Below, piece by piece: positions 54,505-63,059 of a DNA stretch of 64,000 bases (positions are counted from its first letter, which is position 1; each line of letters begins with the position of its first letter). A model generated the notes under the pieces. That model was not told where the DNA came from and ran no database searches. It was given only the letters and a program-made list of their open reading frames with translations. Origin of the DNA: G025836975 sp040391135 (GTDB lineage Bacteria; Pseudomonadota; Gammaproteobacteria; Burkholderiales; Burkholderiaceae_B); the NCBI GenBank assembly GCA_040391135.1, contig JBEBYL010000003.1, forward strand, positions 171,479 to 235,478, read 5' to 3'. A program made the translations under genes and the position numbers.

Positions 54505-55245
54505 TCAAAGGGTCAGGCCGCCACTGGCCTCGATCACGGCGCCGTTGATATAGCTGGCTTCATCGCTGGCCAGGAAGGCATAGATATTTGCAATTTCCTC
54601 CGGCCTGCCCAGCCGCCTTAAGGGCACCTGCTCGCACATCTTCGCCAAGACGGCGTCGGGCACGCTGGAAAGCATGGCCGTCTGGACGAATCCGGGCGCC
54701 ACGGCGTTGACCCGTATGCCCTTGGGGCCAAGCTCGCGGCACCAGGTCTTGGTAAAGCCTATCACGCCGAACTTGGCGGCGGCGTAATTCGTCTGTCCAT
54801 AGTTTCCGTAAACGCCGACCACCGAGCTGGCGTTGAGGATCACTCCGCCGCCCTGGGCGATCATGGTGGCAACCACGGCCTGCGCCACATTGAAAACGCC
54901 TTTCAAATTGACGTCGATGACCGCATCGAATTGCTCGCTGCTCATTTTCTCCAGGCGCGCGTCCCGCGTAATGCCTGCGTTGTTCACCAGGGCATCTATT
55001 TTCTTGAAGCGTTCCAGTGTTTGCGCGACCATTGCATCGACCGCGGGGCGGTCGGCGACGTCCAATGAGAATCCGATTGCGTCCGTGCCGATTCCATTGC
55101 AGGCGGCCACCGTCCTGTCCACCGCCTCCTTGTTAAGGTCGCAGGCCACCACGGTTGCGCCTTCGCGAGCGAACTTCAACGCCGTCGCTTCTCCGATGCC
55201 TTGGCCGGCGCCGGTAACAATCGCGATTTTTCCTTTTAGTCTCAT
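54505..55245 (-). CDS. FabG-like short-chain dehydrogenase/reductase
   Basis: 246 residues from ATG 55245, the length and pattern of 3-ketoacyl reductases: IVTGAGQGIGEATALKFARE, DALVNNAGIT, YAAAKFGVIGFT and YINGAVIEASGGLTL. A dedicated beta-hydroxy/beta-keto acid dehydrogenase feeding the BKACE is a fair reading; a fatty-acid role is less likely in this setting. Confidence 0.87.
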   Translation of the reverse strand: MRLKGKIAIVTGAGQGIGEATALKFAREGATVVACDLNKEAVDRTVAACNGIGTDAIGFSLDVADRPAVDAMVAQTLERFKKIDALVNNAGITRDARLEKMSSEQFDAVIDVNLKGVFNVAQAVVATMIAQGGGVILNASSVVGVYGNYGQTNYAAAKFGVIGFTKTWCRELGPKGIRVNAVAPGFVQTAMLSSVPDAVLAKMCEQVPLRRLGRPEEIANIYAFLASDEASYINGAVIEASGGLTL

Positions 55246-55365
55246 AAATACACCGCTGTTGGAAATGCAAAATATAGGGCGTCGAAGGCTAAGCGCGCAC
55301 GGACGCATGGTGATGTAGCGTGAGCTTAACGAAGTTTCAAATTGATGATAAGATCAATAACGGAC

Positions 55366-56433
55366 ATGAGCATATCTTTATCGGCGTTTTCAGGACTTGA
55401 TGCTATGCGAAATAAAGCACCACTGTTTAATGAGCGCATCTATGCTCCCTATAAAATCGCCGCCCTGGTCGAGGTCTTGAGCGAGCAAGGCATTGCGCCG
55501 TCATCCAGCTTGAAAGGCAGCGGTGTCGACGAGGACCGTATCTACGATGCCACAGCCCTTACGTCCGTTCGTCAATATGTGGATGTCTGCAATAACGCGA
55601 TAGCGCTTGGCGCACGTCCGTCGACTCCTTTCGAGACGGGGGGCCGGCTTCATCTGTCGGCCTATGGCATGTACGGCTACGCGCTGATGTCCTGTCTTAC
55701 GATGCGCGATTACTTCAGGCTGGGCGTGAAATACCATACGCTGGCGACGCCGACCTTGACCATCGAATGGTCGGAGTACGACGGCAAGGCGGTATGGACC
55801 TTTCCCGATGCGCTGCTCTTCAACGAGTCCAGGGAAATTCGGCGCTTCCTGATCGAGCAGCAATTCACGCAGCATGTTACCCATTTGCAGGATGTTTTTG
55901 GAAAGCCCTGCTCGCCGCTCAAAGCCTATTTCTCTCATTCGGCGCCTGCGCATGCGGATCTTTACTCCAAGTATCTGGGCTGCCCCTGCGTCTTCGATCA
56001 TGAGCAGTGCGAGCTGCACTACGACGGCGTTATCCTGGACCAGAAACCGCATCTTGCCCACAGGCTGACCGCAGCCGTCCTGCAGCAGACTTGCGAGCGC
56101 CTGATCGGCCAGGCGAAGGTGTCGTCCGGAATTTCAGGCGAGGTGTATCAGCGGCTGCTAAGAAGGCCCGGCGAGTTTCCCAGCATGGAGATCATCGCCC
56201 AGCAGCTGGATATGACGCCCCGCAACCTTCGGCGTCGGCTGCAAGCGGAAAACAGTTCCTTTGCGGCGATTCTGGACGATATCCGGTGTTCACTCGCCGT
56301 CGAGTATCTTAAAACGACAAAAATGAATACCGACGATATCGCCCTGTTCCTGGGCTTTTCCGAGCCGACCAATTTCCGGCGCGCCTTCAAACGGTGGACG
56401 GGGAAAACCACCAGCGAATACCGCACATCCTGA
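55366..56433 (+). CDS. AraC-family regulator (OruR-like)
   Basis: 355 residues from ATG 55366; ATG 55345 or 55405 (AGGA 10 bases upstream) are possible. The N-terminal effector domain (about 30-210) is of the Arabinose_bd type, and the C-terminal AraC double helix-turn-helix includes MEIIAQQLDMTPRNLRRRLQ and IALFLGFSEPTNFRRAFKRW. It is divergent from the SDR pair and near BKACE, so it likely controls this module. Confidence 0.87.
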   Translation: MSISLSAFSGLDAMRNKAPLFNERIYAPYKIAALVEVLSEQGIAPSSSLKGSGVDEDRIYDATALTSVRQYVDVCNNAIALGARPSTPFETGGRLHLSAYGMYGYALMSCLTMRDYFRLGVKYHTLATPTLTIEWSEYDGKAVWTFPDALLFNESREIRRFLIEQQFTQHVTHLQDVFGKPCSPLKAYFSHSAPAHADLYSKYLGCPCVFDHEQCELHYDGVILDQKPHLAHRLTAAVLQQTCERLIGQAKVSSGISGEVYQRLLRRPGEFPSMEIIAQQLDMTPRNLRRRLQAENSSFAAILDDIRCSLAVEYLKTTKMNTDDIALFLGFSEPTNFRRAFKRWTGKTTSEYRTS

Positions 56434-56514
56434 TTTGAAACGCCGCCCAGCGGACTGCCGGCTCCCGATTCGACCAAAAAATACAGAAGAGCGGAGGTTT
56501 TTAGAGGCTCAGGG

Positions 56515-57303
56515 CTAGGGTTTGTCCCAGACGAAAGCCAGTGGCTGCTTTTCAAGGAACCGGTTCACCGCCTCGTGATGGTAGTCGGAGTGAAGCGAGA
56601 CCGCCTGAGCGTGGGATTCCAGCTCTGCTAGCGTATCCTGGTCGAGGTTGAAAGAACGGTTCAGTATATTCTTGGACATGCCTATCGCTTCGGTCGACGC
56701 ATCGTGGAAGCGCGCGGCCAGTGCCAACGCCTCGTCCAACAAGGTTTCGGACGGAACGATCCGGTATAGAAGCCCAAGCGATAGGGCCTCTTGCGCAGGT
56801 ACTTCCCGAGCCGTGAATATGATTTCTTTTGCTCGTTGAAGGCCTATCATCCGGGGCAAAAGAAAGAAGCCGCCTAGATCGGGAACCAGTCCTATCCTTC
56901 CGAATACCGAGCAGAAACGCGTAGCCGGGGTACCGATGATGAAGTCGCAAGCAAGGGCCAAATTGAAGCCCGCTCCGAATGCGGGGCCGTCGACCGCTGC
57001 GATGACCGGCTTTTCCAGATTGACGAGTTCTCGGAACCACAGGTGCATGCGACGGATGCGGTCGCGTGTCTGGTAGCTTGTGCGTTTGCCGTCGGAGATC
57101 GATTTAAGGTCGCCTCCCGCGCAAAACACGCCATTCGACCCCGTCAGAATGACGGCCTTGACGGTATCGTCATCGCGCGCGTCGGCGATGGCCAGAGAAA
57201 GCGCGTGACGAATTTCCAGGTCGAAGGCGTTACGTCTTTCCGGACGGTTGATTCGAACCAGCAAGGTCGCGCCATGGCGCTCACTAAGTACAAAGTTAGA
57301 CAT
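56515..57303 (-). CDS. Enoyl-CoA hydratase/isomerase family protein
   Basis: 262 residues. Crotonase oxyanion motifs VFCAGGDLKS and VDGPAFGAGFNLALACD are seen. By eye alignment to rat enoyl-CoA hydratase the Glu144 position is Phe134, while the Glu164 position is kept as Glu160 (RAKEIIFTAR); Asp142 in VPDLGG may help. So it may be an isomerase, hydrolase or other crotonase reaction rather than a plain hydratase. Last gene of a five-gene operon, three bases after the molybdoenzyme stop. Confidence 0.87.
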   Translation of the reverse strand: MSNFVLSERHGATLLVRINRPERRNAFDLEIRHALSLAIADARDDDTVKAVILTGSNGVFCAGGDLKSISDGKRTSYQTRDRIRRMHLWFRELVNLEKPVIAAVDGPAFGAGFNLALACDFIIGTPATRFCSVFGRIGLVPDLGGFFLLPRMIGLQRAKEIIFTAREVPAQEALSLGLLYRIVPSETLLDEALALAARFHDASTEAIGMSKNILNRSFNLDQDTLAELESHAQAVSLHSDYHHEAVNRFLEKQPLAFVWDKP

Positions 57304-57306
57304 GGC

Positions 57307-59649
57307 TTAGCTTCCGGAGGGCGTCTTGATCGACGCCATGTTTACGAATTTTGGGGCCAGGAACGCGCGGACGGGCGGAGGTTCGCCCTGGTGCTTCTCG
57401 ATGGAAACCAGGCAGGACTGGGCCGCGCATCCTTGAGAAAGGCTGGATGCGCCTTCATCGCGCGTGAGCACATTGGGATTTCCATGCGCATCCAACAGCC
57501 GGCCATCGGGCATTTGAACCGGATCGAACCACGAGCCTGTGGATATTCTAAGTACGCCGCGACGGATTTCATCGGTGCAAACAACGGTGGCCAGGCAGGA
57601 GCCTCTGGCGTTGAATACCCGGGCGATATCGCCATCCGCCAGCTTCAGTCCGCGCGCGTCTTGGGTATGAATCGTTACCGGCTCGCGGCCGTGGATTTTG
57701 CCCGAACGACTATGTGGACTATGGTCCAACTGGCTATGTAATTTATTTCGCGGCTGATCGGTAATGAGGTGAAACAGCCCGTTCTTTTCTGCTGTGTCAT
57801 CCAGCCATTCTTTTGGGGGGTACCAGCGCGGGTGGCCGGCGCAATCGGCCAAGCCGTAGGAGTCTATCGTTGCGCTGTACAGCTCTATTTTTCCAGAAGG
57901 CGTTTTCAACGGATGCTGCTCAGGATTTCGTCTGAAGTCCTGAAACATCACGACGGGCGTGGGATCTTTCAAGGCATGCAGGTCTATTAGTCCTTCGCGC
58001 TTGAATGTCTCGAAATCCGGAAGGTTGATGCCTTTTGCCTCGGCGGGTCCCCTACTGGCTTCGTAGATGCGTCTGATCCATGCCGCGCTATCCAGCCCCT
58101 CTGTGAATACCTCGCCCACACCCTGCTTGTGCGCCATCATGGCAAAGATTTCATAGTCGCTTTTTGATTCATGCAGCGGGGCCTGCAGCTGGGACATGAA
58201 TGCCATATAACGTTCGCGCTTGGCATAACAGATGTCTTCACGCTCGAACGACGTGGTGGCGGGCAGGACTATGTCGGCCAGCTTTGCCGTCGATGTCCAG
58301 TATTGCTCATGAACCACAATGGTTTCCGGTCGCTTCCATGCGTTCAGCAGCTTGTTCAGGTCTTGATGATGGTGGAAGGGGTTGCCGCCGGCCCAATAGA
58401 TCAAGCGGATATCGGGATAAACATAGTCCTTGCCGTTGTACTCGAATGCATCGCCGGGATGCAGCAGCATATCGGCGATGCGGGCAACCGGAATGAACTC
58501 CTTGATGCTGTTTTTGCCTTGCGCAAATGTCGGCCCCGGGAACAAGGCTGCCCTGTTGCCCATGGTGTTGGCGGGCCCATAGCCTACGCCAAAGCCGCCG
58601 CCCTCCAGCCCGATCTGGCCCAGCATCGCGGCAAGGACTATCGCCATCCAAAAGGGCTGTTCGCCGTGGTCCGCGCGCTGCAATGACCATGCCACATTCA
58701 ACATGGTGCGCTTGCCTGCCATTCTGCGTGCCAGGCCGGTTATGGCGTCGGCCTGGACGCCGCAGATGCCCGCCGCCCATTCGGCGGTCTTGGGCTGGCC
58801 ATCGGCCTGTCCGACAAGATAGGACTTGAATACATCGAAACCCACCGTGTACCGGTCCAGAAACTGCTGGTCGTGGTTTTCATTGATGTATAAGCAGTAT
58901 GCGAGGCCGAGCATAAATGCAGTATCGGTATTGGGCTTGATGGGTATCCATTCAAAATCGATACTGGAGTCCAGATCGTCCTTGGTGGGACTGATGTTCA
59001 CCATCTGGATGCCTTTGGCTGACATCTCGCGCAGGCTGGCCCGGACCATGTGCTGCCCGGGGCCGCCCGCGCTCACTTGCGCGTTCTTTCTGGATGCTCC
59101 GCCAAAACACACCAGAAGCTCGGTGTGCTCGATCAACACGTCCCACGACGTGTGCTGAATCATCAGTTCTTCTATCGTTGCCGCGATGTGCGGCATGATA
59201 ACCCTTCCCGCACCCAGACTGTACGTGTCTTGATGGGAAACATAGCCTCCCAGGATATTCAAGTAGCGGTGCACCTGGCTTTGCGCATGATGGAAGCGGC
59301 CGGCGCTCGACCATCCGTAGGAGCCGCCGAATATGCTGCCGTTGCCGAACTCCCGCTTGACGCGGGACAGTTCGCCGGTGACCAGCTCAACAGCGTCGTC
59401 CCACGAAACCTCCACAAATGGGTCGGAGCCGCGAGTGCCTTTGGAATAGCCCAGCTTGCGCTCTTTAAGCCACCCGGTCCGTATGGACGGACGCTTGATC
59501 CGTGTGGACTCGTCGTTGGCGGCCTCCAGCATGGAAAAGCCGATGGGTGAGGGATCCGGATCGCTTGGAAGTCCTTTCAATATCGGCTTTCCAGATGGCG
59601 ATTTTTCCACCTCATAGATGCCCCAGTGCGCGGCCGTGTAGGTTTTCAT
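57307..59649 (-). CDS. Cytoplasmic molybdopterin S/N-oxide reductase-type enzyme (BisC/DMSO reductase family)
   Basis: 780 residues, the length of BisC/TorA/DorA enzymes. There is no signal peptide and no N-terminal Cys cluster, so it is cytoplasmic and lacks the Fe-S centre. Active-site landmarks match the DMSO-reductase family: Tyr111 and Trp113 in GGSYGWSSAG, and Ser144 in HQDTYSLGAGR as the likely Mo ligand. Bis-MGD-binding stretches such as IYWAGGNPFHHHQDLNKLL and EQYWTSTAKLADIVLPATT are present. BisC needs an outside electron donor; none is in the window. Sitting between two crotonase genes makes a catabolic role (reduction, or a hydroxyl-transfer reaction as in transhydroxylases) likely rather than biotin sulfoxide repair. 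Confidence 0.86.
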   Translation of the reverse strand: MKTYTAAHWGIYEVEKSPSGKPILKGLPSDPDPSPIGFSMLEAANDESTRIKRPSIRTGWLKERKLGYSKGTRGSDPFVEVSWDDAVELVTGELSRVKREFGNGSIFGGSYGWSSAGRFHHAQSQVHRYLNILGGYVSHQDTYSLGAGRVIMPHIAATIEELMIQHTSWDVLIEHTELLVCFGGASRKNAQVSAGGPGQHMVRASLREMSAKGIQMVNISPTKDDLDSSIDFEWIPIKPNTDTAFMLGLAYCLYINENHDQQFLDRYTVGFDVFKSYLVGQADGQPKTAEWAAGICGVQADAITGLARRMAGKRTMLNVAWSLQRADHGEQPFWMAIVLAAMLGQIGLEGGGFGVGYGPANTMGNRAALFPGPTFAQGKNSIKEFIPVARIADMLLHPGDAFEYNGKDYVYPDIRLIYWAGGNPFHHHQDLNKLLNAWKRPETIVVHEQYWTSTAKLADIVLPATTSFEREDICYAKRERYMAFMSQLQAPLHESKSDYEIFAMMAHKQGVGEVFTEGLDSAAWIRRIYEASRGPAEAKGINLPDFETFKREGLIDLHALKDPTPVVMFQDFRRNPEQHPLKTPSGKIELYSATIDSYGLADCAGHPRWYPPKEWLDDTAEKNGLFHLITDQPRNKLHSQLDHSPHSRSGKIHGREPVTIHTQDARGLKLADGDIARVFNARGSCLATVVCTDEIRRGVLRISTGSWFDPVQMPDGRLLDAHGNPNVLTRDEGASSLSQGCAAQSCLVSIEKHQGEPPPVRAFLAPKFVNMASIKTPSGS

Positions 59650-59662
59650 GCGTCAGTCGCCC

Positions 59663-60448
59663 TTATTTTCCCTTCCACACCGGCTTGCGTTTTTCGGAGA
59701 ATGCCTTGGGGCCTTCGACCCGGTCTTCGCTTTCGTATAGGGCCTTGACATCGGGGAAGGTCTTTTGAATGGCATAGGCGGTTTGCATGCTGTCGCAGTC
59801 CAATCCCCTGTGTACCAGGTCCTTCGATGCCCTGATCGACATCGGCGAACATTGCAGCATCTGTTCCGCCCACTTGCGCGCCGCATCCAACGCCTCTCCC
59901 ACCGGAGTTATCTCATTGACGAAGCCCAGGGATTGGCCTTCCTGGGCCGTGACGCGCCGCCCTGTAAGTATCATGCCCATTGCTTGCTTCATGGGAATCT
60001 GCCGAGGCAGGCGCAGCAGTCCACCGGCCGTCGCGGCCAAGCCGACCAATGGTTCCGGAAGGGCGAAGAAGGCATTCTCCGAAGCGATAATAAGATCGCA
60101 GGCCAGGGCTATTTCGAAGCCGCCGCCCATGGCTAGTCCGTTTACCGCGGCGATCACCGGTTTTGTCAGGCTAAAGCGCGCCGTGATTCCGGCAAAGCCA
60201 TCTTTCGGATGAGTGGTTTCGTTGCCTTGAGCTTGGTACTTCAGGTCATTGCCGGCACAGAATGCTTTATCACCGGCACCAGTCAGGATGGCTACCCAGA
60301 GGTCCGGATTCGACTCGAAGTCGTCGAAGGCTTGTTGAAGTTCCAGATTGGCGGGACGATGCAATGCGTTCATGACGCCCGGACGGTTGATGGTAATGAT
60401 GCAGATGCGTCCCTCGTGGACGACATGGCAATGTTCGAACTGATTCAA
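59663..60448 (-). CDS. Enoyl-CoA hydratase/isomerase family protein, TTG start
   Basis: 261 residues starting with TTG 60448, which has AAAGGAG five bases upstream; there is no ATG in a sensible place and longer frames run into leader sequence. Crotonase motifs: AFCAGNDLKY and VNGLAMGGGFEIALACDLI. By eye alignment to rat enoyl-CoA hydratase Glu144 is kept as Glu132 (LPEPLVG), but the Glu164 position is Gly158 (QAMGMILTG). It is the mirror case of the paralogue at 56515. Confidence 0.88.
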   Translation of the reverse strand: MNQFEHCHVVHEGRICIITINRPGVMNALHRPANLELQQAFDDFESNPDLWVAILTGAGDKAFCAGNDLKYQAQGNETTHPKDGFAGITARFSLTKPVIAAVNGLAMGGGFEIALACDLIIASENAFFALPEPLVGLAATAGGLLRLPRQIPMKQAMGMILTGRRVTAQEGQSLGFVNEITPVGEALDAARKWAEQMLQCSPMSIRASKDLVHRGLDCDSMQTAYAIQKTFPDVKALYESEDRVEGPKAFSEKRKPVWKGK

Positions 60449-60509
60449 AATGACTCCTTTATTGATTGCAAGCGATCGGACAGCCGGTTTGTTGCCGGCC
60501 GGAAAAGTT

Positions 60510-61493
60510 TTACTGGCGCAGTTTTGTTTTCTTGGAAAGATCAATGACTGTCTTGGTGTCATTCAGGATTTGCTGCTTGAAGGCGTCAGATGTGCTGCCG
60601 ATGATATCCAGGGACATGCTTGCCGCCGTCGTCACGAACTCCTCGGACGTAATTGCCGCGGACAAGTCGTCTTTGAGTTTGCTTACCACTTCATCCGGGG
60701 TGTTCGCGGGCACCATGATTCCATACCACATAGGCATATCCACACCGTGAACGCCAGTTTCCTCTATGGTGGCGACATCGGGCAATGCCGGCATCCGCTT
60801 GCCGCCCGTAATGGCCAGAGGGCACAGCTTGCCACCCTTGACGTGGGGAAGTTGCACAGGAGAAAGAAAGGTCATGTCCGTTTCGCCGGACAGCAGGCTC
60901 ATGGCGGCCGGCGATTCGCCTTTATACGGGACGTGCACTAAATTGGTGCCCGTCGCCAGTTTGAACATTTCGCCCATGATGTTGCCGGTGCTGCCATACC
61001 CCCAAGAGGAATAGTTCAGTTTGCCGGGTGCTTTTTTTGCCGCGTCAATCAGGTCGGCTATGGTTTTGATCTTCGAGTCGCATGACACCACCATCATGAA
61101 GGGCACGTTGGTGATCATGCTTACCGGAATGAAATCGGCCATGATGTCAAAGCCGGCGTTCTCATTGATCGCGGACTCTGAAGCCAATGATGTTGTACCG
61201 AATAAAAGCGTATAGCCATCCGCCTTCGATGCGGCGGCGGCGCGGGCGCCGATTCCACCCGCCGCACCGGGGCGATTTACAACAACGACCGGCTGCCCCA
61301 TGGTTTTCTCCAGGCCCTTGGCCACCATGCGCGCCTGGATGTCTGTTCCTCCTCCGGGAGCAAATGGCACGATAAGCGTCAGAGTCCTGTTCGGATAATC
61401 GGTCGCCGCCGCGGTGGAGTGGACACAAAGCAAGGATAGGGCAGCGGCGGCAATGGCCGGAAGTATGCGTGAGCAGGCAATGGTTGATTTCAT
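60510..61493 (-). CDS. Bug/TctC-family periplasmic solute-binding protein
   Basis: 327 residues with a signal peptide to about residue 30 (HSTAAATDY). Bug motifs: LTLIVPFAPGGGTDIQARMV, VVVNRPGAAGG, HVPYKGESPAA and PMWYGIMVPANTP. Second in the operon after the CoA-transferase, so it probably captures the acid the CoA-transferase activates. Confidence 0.92.
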   Translation of the reverse strand: MKSTIACSRILPAIAAAALSLLCVHSTAAATDYPNRTLTLIVPFAPGGGTDIQARMVAKGLEKTMGQPVVVVNRPGAAGGIGARAAAASKADGYTLLFGTTSLASESAINENAGFDIMADFIPVSMITNVPFMMVVSCDSKIKTIADLIDAAKKAPGKLNYSSWGYGSTGNIMGEMFKLATGTNLVHVPYKGESPAAMSLLSGETDMTFLSPVQLPHVKGGKLCPLAITGGKRMPALPDVATIEETGVHGVDMPMWYGIMVPANTPDEVVSKLKDDLSAAITSEEFVTTAASMSLDIIGSTSDAFKQQILNDTKTVIDLSKKTKLRQ

Positions 61494-61603
61494 GATCGAG
61501 TCTCCAGGTTGAGTTTTGATTTGTTTATTGCTCTAAGGATGGGGGTGGTGATTGCATTAGCCGATGCTTGGTTACCGTCTGCCAAGTCAGCGACCGTATG
61601 ATT

Positions 61604-62794
61604 TCAATTGCTTGATTCGCCTGTGGCGAATGAGACTTCTGGTGCGAGGCTGTCGGGGTCAATGCCGAAACGTTGCAGGACTTCTTTGCTGTGCTCGCCT
61701 ATGCGCGCCGGCGGTAAACGAACAGCTCCGGGCGTTCGCTTAAGCTTGATCGGGATGCCTACGCCCTGGTACTGCTTAAGGCTGACCGTCATTTCCCTAT
61801 GCTTGGCATGCGGAAGATCCAGGGCTTCCTCGACATTAAGTACCGGGCTGCACGGCACGCCCACGGCCATCAAGTCTGTAAAAAGCTTCATGCCATCGGC
61901 TTCTGAAAGAAGCTCATTCAGTCTTGCTGTCAGCGATAGCCGATTGATAACGCGGTCTTTGTTGTTTTTGTAACGGCTGTCGCTTGCAAGATCCGTATCG
62001 CCAAGCGTTTCGCATAGCGTCCTGAACTGGCGGTCATTGCCGATGGCGATAAAAATTTGCGTCGTCTTGGTTGGGAACAGGTCATACGGAACGATATTGG
62101 GGTGCCCGTTGCCCGTCCGTATCGATTTCCCTCCATTCAACACATTGGCGGTATGTGGATGCAGCAGCGCCAATGCGGTGTCGAATAGGGTTACTTCAAC
62201 GCATTGCCCTTTCTGAGAACGCTCGCGCTCGAACAAGGCGAACATGATTCCCATTGCCGCGTTCATGCCGGTCGAGGTATCCACCAGAGGGATGCCGATA
62301 CGGGCCGAGTCGACCGCCGGATCGCCATTCACGCTCATAAGGCCGGATATGGCCTGGATTGCGGCATCGTAGCCAGGGAGCCCTCCCAGGTCTCCCGTTT
62401 CGCCGAACCCGGATATCCGGCAATGGACGAGCCGCGGAAATTGATCTGTGATTTGAGAAAGATCACTAATGCCCCATTTTTCCCATGTGCTGGCTTTAAA
62501 GTTTTCGATCAATACGTCGGCCGACGAAAGCATGGAAAAGAGCGCGGCGATTCCGTTCGGGTCGGACAGGTCCAGGGCAAGGTTCTTTTTGTTCCGGTTC
62601 AGCCCCAGGTAATAAGGGGCGTCGCCGTTGACGAAAGGGGGGCCATAGCCGCGCGTATCGTCGCCATCGTAGGACTCCACCTTGATGACTTCAGCGCCAT
62701 GGTCGCCCAGGATTTGTCCAGCGAAAGGTCCCGCAAGTACCCGAGATGCATCGATGATCACGACGCCGTCCAGCGCCGACTTGGAAATGTGCAC
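61604..62794 (-). CDS. Class III CoA-transferase (CaiB/Frc family)
   Basis: 396 residues from GTG 62794 with GGGGG about 10 bases upstream; TTG 62809 would add five residues. Motifs: GVVIIDASRVLAGPFAGQIL, HGAEVIKVESYDGDDTRGYG, NRNKKNLALDLSD, VLIENFK and QCVEVTLFDTALALL with the expected Asp region. It activates an acid by CoA transfer. It opens the operon divergent from the IclR gene. Confidence 0.9.
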   Translation of the reverse strand: MHISKSALDGVVIIDASRVLAGPFAGQILGDHGAEVIKVESYDGDDTRGYGPPFVNGDAPYYLGLNRNKKNLALDLSDPNGIAALFSMLSSADVLIENFKASTWEKWGISDLSQITDQFPRLVHCRISGFGETGDLGGLPGYDAAIQAISGLMSVNGDPAVDSARIGIPLVDTSTGMNAAMGIMFALFERERSQKGQCVEVTLFDTALALLHPHTANVLNGGKSIRTGNGHPNIVPYDLFPTKTTQIFIAIGNDRQFRTLCETLGDTDLASDSRYKNNKDRVINRLSLTARLNELLSEADGMKLFTDLMAVGVPCSPVLNVEEALDLPHAKHREMTVSLKQYQGVGIPIKLKRTPGAVRLPPARIGEHSKEVLQRFGIDPDSLAPEVSFATGESSN

Positions 62795-62871
62795 TACCTT
62801 GTCCCCCAAAGGTTTCGACGTCGATGTCGAGTAGCGCGTAGCTTAAAAGATTATCGGTGTATTATCAACAG

Positions 62872-62888
62872 GCAGTATTAAATACTGC
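62872..62888. promoter_or_regulatory. 17-bp palindrome, candidate IclR operator
   Basis: GCAGTAT and ATACTGC are perfect arms around TAA. The site is 78 bases upstream of the CoA-transferase start and 172 upstream of the IclR start, in the shared divergent region (62795-63059). Confidence 0.65.
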
Positions 62889-63059
62889 ATAGCGGAATTA
62901 GATAATTGTGTTTAACCCATAAAATGGGGCAGGGCGCTTGCTTGCCTTAGCAGGAGTAAGTCGCGCATACTAGCTGGCCGGTAACTCCCATGGTCGATTG
63001 AGCCAATGCCGGTGGTTCTAGCTGTTTCACGGCCTCTTACTGCTTTACTTCTTATCGTT

